Positions 5,603-10,106 of a DNA stretch of 10,106 nt are shown here, in pieces. The notes under the pieces are model-generated. The model ran no database searches. It saw only the letters and a program-made list of their open reading frames with translations, and was not told where the DNA came from. Each line of letters starts with the position of its first letter. Position 1 is the stretch's first letter. Both the position numbers and the translations under genes were made by a program. The stretch covers positions 1 through 10,106 of the forward strand of contig JAQUOB010000032.1 of NCBI GenBank assembly GCA_028717325.1, written 5' to 3'. This stretch comes from Candidatus Margulisiibacteriota bacterium (GTDB taxonomy: Bacteria > Margulisbacteria > WOR-1 > O2-12-FULL-45-9 > XYB2-FULL-48-7).

Positions 5603-6318
5603 TCAGCGCCAATTTCTCCCGCAGCGCGGCCCAATATGACCGACATGCCGTCATGCAGAGAGAAATGGCGGACGAACTCTTTTCCCTGCTTACAACTTTC
5701 GACTTACAACTTACAACTATTCTCGACATCGGCTGCGGCACCGGCTATCTGACGAAAAAGCTGGCGGAACGTTTTCCGGCCGCAAGAGTTGAAGGCATAG
5801 ATATCGCGCCCGGCATGATCGAAGAGGCGGGAAAACAAAAACGAGACAATCTCTCTTTTAAGGTTGGGGATGGGGAAGAGGTATGGGGTGTGGGAGAGTA
5901 TGATCTGGTCGTCTCCAACGCTTCGCTGCAATGGATGTCGGTCGAGCAGGTGTTCGCCCGGGTCAGGGAACGGCTTAAGCCGGGCGGGCTGTTCCTTTTT
6001 ACGACCTTCGGGCCGAAGACACTGATGGAATTAAAGGAGTGCGGGTTTAGGGTCAACGAATTCCCGGATACCATAATGATAGAGCAGTTGCTCAAGCCCC
6101 ATTTTCGTAATGTTTTTTTGGCAGCGCTGATGTCCCGTGAAAAGTTTCATAGTGTTAAAGAGCTAATATATTACTTGAAAGAGCTGGGCGCCGCGGCGGC
6201 CGATGGGGAAGGGCAGTTCCAGCTTTCGTCCTTTAGAAAATATAAGGAAAGCTACGGCGATGAGGATGGCATCAGCGCGAGTTTTGAGTTGATCTACGGG
6301 GTCTTTGAGAAACTTTGA
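5584..6318 (+). CDS. bioC: Malonyl-ACP O-methyltransferase BioC
   Basis: 244 residues, class I SAM-dependent methyltransferase. BioC methylates the free carboxyl of malonyl-ACP (or -CoA) so that fatty acid synthesis can extend it to pimeloyl-ACP methyl ester. The N-terminal NFSRSAAQYDRHAVMQREMADEL (10-32) is the hallmark BioC segment and fixes the start at 5584. SAM motif I is LDIGCGTG (47-54), followed by GIDIAPGM (71-78), YDLVVSNASLQWM (106-118) and the post-motif LKPGGLFLFTTFG (131-143). Just before motif I, residues ~35-45 (LLTTFDLQLTT) are encoded by a 7-bp tandem repeat and make that loop slightly longer than in E. coli. The gene begins inside bioH with a 19-base overlap and only weak ribosome-binding sequence, so translational coupling is likely. 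Confidence 0.94.
   Translation: MLAKRLISANFSRSAAQYDRHAVMQREMADELFSLLTTFDLQLTTILDIGCGTGYLTKKLAERFPAARVEGIDIAPGMIEEAGKQKRDNLSFKVGDGEEVWGVGEYDLVVSNASLQWMSVEQVFARVRERLKPGGLFLFTTFGPKTLMELKECGFRVNEFPDTIMIEQLLKPHFRNVFLAALMSREKFHSVKELIYYLKELGAAAADGEGQFQLSSFRKYKESYGDEDGISASFELIYGVFEKL
5689..5723. repeat. 7-bp tandem repeat inside bioC
   Basis: The units CTTACAA, CTTTCGA, CTTACAA, CTTACAA and CTATTCT run consecutively; three are identical. They encode the loop immediately before the SAM-binding motif of BioC. The period of seven matches the tracts in bioB, although the unit sequence differs. Confidence 0.6.
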
Positions 6319-6367
6319 GTCTTAGAGACTTTGAGGCAATATTTTATGCCTCCAAGACTCGAAGTCT
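6313..6367. repeat. Short direct repeats and hairpins after bioC
   Basis: CTTTGAGT, CTTAGAGA and CTTTGAGG (6313-6336) form an 8-bp-period direct repeat running off the bioC stop. The last unit starts a hairpin: CTTTGAGGCA (6329-6338) against TGCCTCCAAG (6347-6356), nine of ten paired with an 8-base loop. A second small hairpin, AGACT-CGA-AGTCT, spans 6355-6367. No U-tract follows, so it is not a standard intrinsic terminator, although it separates bioC from the next promoter. Confidence 0.5.
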
Positions 6368-6378
6368 CGAAGAATATT

Positions 6379-6387
6379 TGTTATAAT
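6379..6387 (+). promoter_or_regulatory. Extended -10 promoter of the DUF1858-glutaredoxin pair
   Basis: TGT followed by a perfect TATAAT (6382-6387) is a TGn extended -10. Nine bases separate it from the ATG at 6397, putting transcription start near 6394 and leaving at most about three leader bases. No Shine-Dalgarno and no clear -35 are visible. Confidence 0.5.
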
Positions 6388-6396
6388 CCTATCATC

Positions 6397-6606
6397 ATGG
6401 CTGAAGAGATAAAGATCACCAAGAGCATGACGATCGCCGAGGCGCTAAAGATCAAGCCGCAGATCGCGGCGGTTCTGATGACCAAGGGCATGCATTGTCT
6501 CGGCTGTGTCATCGCGCAGGGCGAAACGATCGAGCAGGCGGCCGACGTCCATGGCCTTGATATTGACGAGCTGATCAAAGAACTGAACGAACTCAAGACT
6601 ATTTAG
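6397..6606 (+). CDS. DUF1858 domain small CxxC protein
   Basis: 69 residues, matching the DUF1858 family, which is typical of anaerobes. The order ITKSMTIAEALKIKPQIAAVLMTKGMHCLGCVIAQGETIEQAADVHGLD is characteristic: a helix pair around GMHCLGC, with Cys34 and Cys37 forming a CxxC, then a helical GETIEQAA segment. Members are linked to disulfide or thiol redox chemistry through this pair, but no biochemical role is established that I can name. ATG at 6397 is chosen over the in-frame TTG at 6331, because the latter would place a hairpin and the -10 element inside the protein. It is followed after 14 bases by a glutaredoxin gene on the same strand, which supports a redox role. Confidence 0.85.
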   Translation: MAEEIKITKSMTIAEALKIKPQIAAVLMTKGMHCLGCVIAQGETIEQAADVHGLDIDELIKELNELKTI

Positions 6607-6620
6607 TCCAGGAGGATGAA

Positions 6621-6857
6621 ATGGCCACAGTTAAGATCTACTCAACCCCGAACTGTCCCTATTGTAAAATGGTCAAGCAGTTTTTGACCGAGAACAACAT
6701 GCCTTTCGAAGACATCGATGTTTCCGTCAACCAGCTGGCCGCCCAGGAAATGATCAGCCGCTCCGGCCAGATGGGCGTGCCGGTGATCGATGTTGACGGC
6801 CAGATCATTGTCGGGTTCGATAAAGCCAAGCTGAAACAGCTGCTGGCGATCAATTAA
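6621..6857 (+). CDS. Glutaredoxin-like protein (YruB/NrdH-like family)
   Basis: 78 residues, a minimal thioredoxin fold. The active site CPYC is at 12-15 in IYSTPNCPYCKMVKQFL. The cis-proline is in GVPVI (52-56) and VDGQIIVGFDKAKL follows, the pattern of the small YruB-type glutaredoxins common in anaerobes. It probably reduces disulfides or mixed thiols in the cytoplasm; its electron donor is unknown. The start is fixed by AGGAGG at 6610-6615, five bases before the ATG. This contrasts with the leaderless-looking first gene of the pair. The DUF1858 gene ends 14 bases upstream, so the two are probably one operon. The TPP riboswitch begins about 25 bases after its stop, so read-through into the next gene would be riboswitch-gated. 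Confidence 0.9.
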   Translation: MATVKIYSTPNCPYCKMVKQFLTENNMPFEDIDVSVNQLAAQEMISRSGQMGVPVIDVDGQIIVGFDKAKLKQLLAIN

Positions 6858-6882
6858 GGGGGTGGGAATGCGCTAAGAAATG

Positions 6883-6983
6883 TTTGTCGGGGAGCTCCTT
6901 AAGCGGGGCTGAGAACCTCGAGCGGATCGGGGGACCCGAAAGTTTGATAAACCTGATCAAGGTAATGCTTGCGGAGGGAGAAA
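6883..6983 (+). ncRNA. TPP (thiamine pyrophosphate) riboswitch, THI element
   Basis: The conserved THI-box words appear in order: GGGGAGCTCC (6889-6898), CTGAGA (6909-6914), ACCTGATC (6951-6958), GGTAATGC (6961-6968) and GCGGAGGGA (6971-6979). They line up with E. coli thiM GGGGTGCCC, CTGAGA, ACCTGATC, GATAATGC and GCGTAGGGA. Visible helices are AGCTCC/GGGGCT (6893-6898 with 6905-6910), an optional CCTCG/CGGGG stem (6916-6920 with 6928-6932), and CAAG/CTTG (6958-6961 with 6968-6971). A weak closing helix TTTGTC/GAGAAA (6883-6888 with 6978-6983) has one mismatch. GGAGGGAG (6973-6980) in the conserved 3' strand is also the only ribosome-binding site of the next gene, 7-10 bases before its ATG. 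Ligand binding should therefore hide it and repress translation. No separate terminator is seen. Confidence 0.93.
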
Positions 6984-6987
6984 AAAA

Positions 6988-8028
6988 ATGAATATTGATA
7001 AACTGCCCGAACTCGGAAAGATCCATCCGGAATTTTTTGACCGCGTTATTTATCCCAGATTAGGCGCTCGCGACAAAAGTATAGTCATCGGCCCCCGGCA
7101 CGGCGTGGATTACGGGGTCTTGAAGCTCGGCGAAAAATGCCTGGCCATGTCGACCGATCCTTTTTTTATCGTGCCCGCCTTCGGCTTTGCCCGCGCCGCC
7201 TGGTTCGCCTTTCACATCATATTTTGCGATGTGGCCGTTTCGGGCCTCCAGCCAAAATATCTGACGATCGACCTTAACCTGCCGCCCGAGATGACCGAGG
7301 GCCAGATGGAAGAGATGTGGAAAACCGTCGATGCCGAAGCCAAGAAATACGGCATCAGCATAATTACCGGCCACACGGCCCGCTACGCCGGCTGTAATTA
7401 CCCGATGGTCGGCGGGGCGACCTCGATCGCCGTCGGCGACGAAGCCGACCTGCGCGGCCCCCATCGGGTCAAAGCTGGGGACCAGATCGTGATCACCAAA
7501 GGCCCGGCGGTGGAAACAACGGGGCTGCTCGCGGTTTCTTTTCCCAATAAATTTATTCTGGCCGGCGGTCCCGCCTTTCAAAAAGAGGCGGCTGACATCT
7601 ATTATCAGATGTCGGTCATGGATGACTGCGCGATCGCCCGGGAATTCCCCGGCGTTTCTGCCATGCACGACGCGACCGAATGCGGTATCTGGGGCGGCTT
7701 GTACGAAATGGCCAGGGCGGGAGATTATGGTTTGAGGATCGAAGAAGACGCGATCCCGATCCAGCCGGTGATCAAAAAGACGGCCGAACTTTTCAGCTTT
7801 GATCCTTTCTGTGCCATCAGCGAGGGGACTTTGATCGCGATGGTCGATAAAAAGGAAGCCGGCCGCCTGGTCGAAGCATTCAAGCAAAAAGGCATCTTAA
7901 GTGCCGTCGCGGGCGAGGTCGTGCCGAAAAAACAGGGGCTTAAGATCGTCAGCCGGGGAAAAGAAAGAACGCTGGGACACCCCAAGACCGACCCTTACTG
8001 GCAGCTGATGGCGGAGTTGTCGAAATAA
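6988..8028 (+). CDS. HypE/ThiL/AIR-synthase superfamily protein under TPP riboswitch control
   Basis: 346 residues of the PurM/ThiL/HypE/SelD ATP-binding fold. HypE-like signs are MSTDPFF (54-60), SGLQPKYL (85-92), ITGHTA (126-131), MHDATECGIWGGLYEMA (226-242) and ISEGTLIAMVD (277-287). The C-terminus (LMAELSK) lacks the PRIC-type tail cysteine that true HypE uses as thiocarboxamide carrier. The N-terminal GDDAAV motif of ThiL is replaced by GPRHGVDYGVL, so neither enzyme name fits. Related proteins without an assigned role are common in archaea, often labelled AIR synthase-related. The start is fixed by a Shine-Dalgarno inside the riboswitch. Thiamine-controlled expression suggests an ATP-dependent step in thiamine synthesis or salvage, such as a thiamine-phosphate kinase-like or HMP/thiazole phosphate reaction. 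That is inference. It converges on the SLH protein gene with one base between stops. Confidence 0.85.
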   Translation: MNIDKLPELGKIHPEFFDRVIYPRLGARDKSIVIGPRHGVDYGVLKLGEKCLAMSTDPFFIVPAFGFARAAWFAFHIIFCDVAVSGLQPKYLTIDLNLPPEMTEGQMEEMWKTVDAEAKKYGISIITGHTARYAGCNYPMVGGATSIAVGDEADLRGPHRVKAGDQIVITKGPAVETTGLLAVSFPNKFILAGGPAFQKEAADIYYQMSVMDDCAIAREFPGVSAMHDATECGIWGGLYEMARAGDYGLRIEEDAIPIQPVIKKTAELFSFDPFCAISEGTLIAMVDKKEAGRLVEAFKQKGILSAVAGEVVPKKQGLKIVSRGKERTLGHPKTDPYWQLMAELSK

Positions 8029-8029
8029 T

Positions 8030-9844
8030 TTACTCCCACTTCAGCAATTCTTTGATCTTGGGCGCGGCCATCGGTGTTTTTGACAGCATGTAAGCGAATT
8101 CGGCCCGGGTCAACTGCTGGCTCGGATAAAGATTGATGGTGGCGAACTCCAGCAGGCCTTCCTGCTTGGCCGCCGTGATCTCTTTGATCGCCCAGTGCCT
8201 GACCGAGAGATCGGCAAACGGCCGCTCCTGCACTTTCGGCAGGGCGAATTTGGAAAACCTGACCATCATCACGATGGACTCCAGGCGGGTGACCGGGCGG
8301 GCGGCGTTGAACTTGCGATCGGGCCCGGCCGTTATCAAACCGGCGTCATAAGCCGCTTTCAGATAAGGCGCCAGCCAGCTGTTAAGCCCGATATCTTTGA
8401 ACGGCAGTGACTTGATCTCTCTCGGCAGTGAGATCCCGCTGAGCCTGATGAGTGTTTTTAAAACGTCGGCGCGCCGCACGGTCTTATCCGGTCCGAAGGG
8501 CTTGCCCGCGGGCGTTTCCAGAAAGCCCAGCGTCGCGACCTGTTCGATAGCGTCCTTAGCCCAGTAAGTCTTCGACACGTCCGGGAAATTGGCCAGCCGC
8601 AAAATTCTCAAGCTCTGGGCTTCGATCGTCGTTTTGCCCGCCGCATCCAGGCCGGCCACGGTAAAGACATTTTTGCCGAGTGCCAGCGCCTCTTCGGTTT
8701 CAAACATATTGTCGGGGCCGATCGGGATCTTTTTGTCATTGATCGCCACGGTCCTGATCCGGTTGTTCAGGACAAAGCCGCCGATCGTGATCCTGTCTTG
8801 ATAAACGACCGATTTATCGGCCGGTTCGCCGATAGTCACCCCCATGACCTCTTTACGCGCCGCCGCTTCCCCGGTGGACAACTGCGGCGGTGTGTAAGAT
8901 AGCGAGAAAAAGTGGGTCACGTTGCTTGATTCGGCGTAATAAGGATGATAGGCGTAATCGAACCGGAAGCCGGAGAGATAAAAACCCAGGCCAAGTGTGG
9001 GATTAACGCCGTTGTTGGTGGCGGTGGAAGAAAAATTCTGGTCGAGCCCGGCCCGGACGGTCAGCATAGGATTTAATTCCCATTCCAGCCCGGCATGGTA
9101 GGCGGGAGAAGCTTTGCGCGTCAGCCACATGTCGTAATCGACCGCCATCAGCAGGCGGCCTTCAAAATCGGTCAGCGCGGCGCCGATCTTGGCGACAGCG
9201 GGGATCCCTTCGGTGTAGCCGTAATCCCAGTTGATCCGGCCGCCCATGTCGAAGGGTAAAATGTTTTGCAGGTTGAGCCCCAGGACCAGTCGATCGGACA
9301 CCGTGTATTTGACGCCCAGGTCGATGTCGTGCCCGGTGCCGAGGCTGGAAACGCCGCCGGTAAAGCCTTGGTCGAAGATCTTGTAATTGAGCCCGGCACT
9401 CAGGGCTTCGTTGATCGGGTAAGACAGCGATAAGAGATACACGTCGTTGTGATAGTCGAAATAGACCAGGCCGAATTGCGATGGTGAAGGGATATTGGTG
9501 ATGCCCGAGCGCACGGCCGCGAAGCCGAAGCCGTATTTTTGATTGAGAAAACTGAAAGGGGTGGAATAGGTCAGCGTCAGGTATTGGACCTCGTTAAAGA
9601 GGTTCGAATACATGCTGAAGGCGATCCAGGACTTGATGTGCGAGATGCCCGCCGGATTCATGAGGATGCCGCTGCCGTCGTCAGAGACGGCCACAAAGGC
9701 CTTGCCCATGCCCATTGGCCGCGCCCCCACGCCGATCTTGACCGGATCATCGGTAAATACCTGGCCGCTCGCAGAGGAGATCAAAACAAGAACAAAAAAT
9801 ATAATGACCGATAACCCGCGATTTATCTTGTTTTGGTGTTTCAC
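8030..9844 (-). CDS. PorV/UPF0164-like outer-membrane barrel with Ig-like and three SLH domains
   Basis: 604 residues. A signal peptide covers about 1-27 (SSASG before Gln28). Residues ~28-318 resemble PorV/UPF0164/FadL-type barrels: GARPMGMGKAFVAVSDDGSG (39-58) then ILMNPAG, followed by many amphipathic strands and a closing THFFSLSYTPP. Residues ~335-418 look like a bacterial Ig-like domain (KSVVYQDRITIGGFV, ALGKNVFTVAGLDAAG). Three SLH repeats follow at ~419-470 (FPDVSKTYWAKDAIEQVATLG), ~481-533 (PFKDIGLNSWLAPYLKAAYDAG) and ~542-590 (PFADLSVRHWAIKEITAAKQEG, ending LTRAEFAYML). SLH domains normally bind peptidoglycan-linked polymers, so the protein probably links outer membrane to cell wall from the periplasmic side. 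The start is GTG at 9844, with A/T-only sequence and no Shine-Dalgarno upstream. It converges on the riboswitch-controlled gene and has a DUF559 gene upstream on the same strand. Confidence 0.88.
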   Translation of the reverse strand: MKHQNKINRGLSVIIFFVLVLISSASGQVFTDDPVKIGVGARPMGMGKAFVAVSDDGSGILMNPAGISHIKSWIAFSMYSNLFNEVQYLTLTYSTPFSFLNQKYGFGFAAVRSGITNIPSPSQFGLVYFDYHNDVYLLSLSYPINEALSAGLNYKIFDQGFTGGVSSLGTGHDIDLGVKYTVSDRLVLGLNLQNILPFDMGGRINWDYGYTEGIPAVAKIGAALTDFEGRLLMAVDYDMWLTRKASPAYHAGLEWELNPMLTVRAGLDQNFSSTATNNGVNPTLGLGFYLSGFRFDYAYHPYYAESSNVTHFFSLSYTPPQLSTGEAAARKEVMGVTIGEPADKSVVYQDRITIGGFVLNNRIRTVAINDKKIPIGPDNMFETEEALALGKNVFTVAGLDAAGKTTIEAQSLRILRLANFPDVSKTYWAKDAIEQVATLGFLETPAGKPFGPDKTVRRADVLKTLIRLSGISLPREIKSLPFKDIGLNSWLAPYLKAAYDAGLITAGPDRKFNAARPVTRLESIVMMVRFSKFALPKVQERPFADLSVRHWAIKEITAAKQEGLLEFATINLYPSQQLTRAEFAYMLSKTPMAAPKIKELLKWE

Positions 9845-9850
9845 AATTTA

Positions 9851-9856
9851 ATTATT
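9851..9856 (-). promoter_or_regulatory. Possible -10 element of the SLH protein gene
   Basis: Minus-strand AATAAT (9856-9851) lies six bases before the GTG start. A start seven bases on would fall on the G of GTG, like the other leaderless candidates. The region is A/T-only, which makes chance matches likely, and no -35 is visible. Confidence 0.25.
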
Positions 9857-9879
9857 TTTTTATTAAATAGATTTCCAGG

Positions 9880-9989
9880 CCCTCACCGGGGCGATCCAGA
9901 CAATCGGTGCAAGTAATTAAAACAGCCCTCACCCGATTTTGTTTTTATCGAAAATATTATCTTTACTGCCCTCTCCCAAAGGGAGAGGG
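9880..9989. repeat. Palindromic repeat cluster related to the bioB-tsaC element
   Basis: CCCTCACC at 9880-9887 and CCCTCACCC at 9926-9934 are the same words as the outer arm at 3875-3883. CCCTCTCCC (9969-9977) pairs with GGGAGAGGG (9981-9989) around AAA, a 9-bp hairpin like the inner arm of the element at 3922-3948. The hairpin lies inside the DUF559 reading frame (TPLPLGEG) and the middle copy supplies its stop codon. The spacing differs from the first element, so this is a related but rearranged copy. Confidence 0.65.
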
Positions 9990-10106
9990 GTTATGTGTTG
10001 ATCGATTATTTCTTCAAGCTTGCTCAAGGTTGATTTCTTATTTTTGCTGATTTCTTGGTTTGTAATTCTGATGATTTTAATCCCTTCCGATTCAATTATT
10101 TCCTGT
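9929..10106 (-). CDS. DUF559 (Vsr-like endonuclease fold) protein, C-terminal end (5' end outside window)
   Basis: An open frame enters from the right edge and ends at TGA (9931-9929), leaving 58 residues visible. IIESEGIKIIRITNQEISKN is the typical end of DUF559 proteins (an ExLGYKVIRFWNNEVLKN-like segment), followed by a final helix STLSKLEEII. DUF559 has the restriction-endonuclease-like fold related to very-short-patch repair nucleases; the catalytic residues would lie in the missing N-terminal part. The last ~20 residues (TPLPLGEGSKDNIF...) are not part of the domain and are encoded by the palindromic repeat. Such repeat-coded tails are common on DUF559 genes, which often sit next to these repeats. 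The true function is unknown. Family assignment rests on the short C-terminal motif only. Confidence 0.65.
   Translation of the reverse strand, partial: QEIIESEGIKIIRITNQEISKNKKSTLSKLEEIIDQHITPLPLGEGSKDNIFDKNKIG

Noticed and set aside
5041..5646. 201-residue open frame antisense to bioH
   Set aside because: The plus-strand frame has a full hydrolase triad and overlaps bioC as in an operon; the antisense product is low-complexity Ser/Arg-rich.
5584..5723. Frameshift or pseudogene in bioC caused by the repeat tract
   Set aside because: The frame stays open and all methyltransferase motifs follow in order, so the gene appears intact.
6329..6356. Intrinsic terminator of bioC
   Set aside because: The stem has mismatches and is followed by CGAAGTCT, not a U-run.
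7060..7887. 275-residue open frame antisense to the riboswitch-controlled gene
   Set aside because: It has no start signal or recognisable domain, and the opposite frame carries clear HypE-family motifs and a riboswitch; it is a shadow of GC-rich codon use.
6988..8028. Calling the gene hypE or thiL outright
   Set aside because: The HypE C-terminal cysteine tail and the ThiL GDDAAV motif are both missing, so either symbol would overstate what is seen.

Overview
The window looks like an ordinary chromosomal stretch from a diderm (outer-membrane-bearing), probably anaerobic bacterium of an uncultivated lineage. Two outer-membrane beta-barrel proteins are present, one of them fused to three S-layer-homology (SLH) repeats. 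SLH domains joined to outer-membrane barrels occur in deep-branching diderms such as Margulisbacteria/Saganbacteria (WOR-1), Cyanobacteria, Deinococcota and Negativicutes. A Margulisbacteria-like source is my best guess, but it is an inference and cannot be proven here. Coding density is high, no gene-free stretch exceeds about 150 bases, and I see no tRNA, rRNA, CRISPR array, transposase or phage gene.

Layout. Bases 3-665 (+) hold the C-terminal part of an outer-membrane barrel protein that is cut by the window edge. It converges on a minus-strand group read right to left: tsaC (t6A tRNA modification), a divergent RelA/SpoT-like protein, and a lipoprotein with a TIM-barrel glycosidase-like fold. 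bioB lies upstream of tsaC on the same strand, separated from it by a nested palindromic repeat. bioB faces away from bioH-bioC, so bases 4940-4985 form a compact divergent biotin promoter region. Next on the plus strand come a small DUF1858 protein and a YruB-type glutaredoxin. After them lies a clear TPP riboswitch that controls a HypE/ThiL/AIR-synthase-superfamily protein. That gene converges, with one base between stop codons, on a minus-strand PorV-like/Ig-like/SLH fusion. At the right edge is the C-terminus of a DUF559 (Vsr-like endonuclease fold) protein whose tail and stop codon lie inside a palindromic repeat.

How the genes fit together. BioC methylates malonyl-ACP (or -CoA) to start pimelate synthesis, BioH removes the methyl ester, and BioB performs the last step, sulfur insertion into dethiobiotin. 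The intermediate bioF/A/D genes are not in this window. The TPP riboswitch ties the AIR-synthase-like protein to thiamine status. That protein lacks the C-terminal cysteine of true HypE, so a role in thiamine metabolism is more likely than hydrogenase maturation.

The most notable signals are: (1) the TPP riboswitch on an unassigned HypE/AIR-synthase-like gene, with the Shine-Dalgarno sequence embedded in the aptamer's conserved 3' strand; (2) apparently leaderless promoters, with -10 elements 7-9 bases before the start codon and no Shine-Dalgarno, on first genes (bioB, bioH, the lipoprotein, DUF1858), while internal genes carry a Shine-Dalgarno; (3) a perfect 14-bp palindrome over the overlapping bioB/bioH promoters; (4) a RelA/SpoT-like protein with a degenerate HD domain and an unfamiliar N-terminus; and (5) palindromic repeats that supply translation signals to neighbouring genes.
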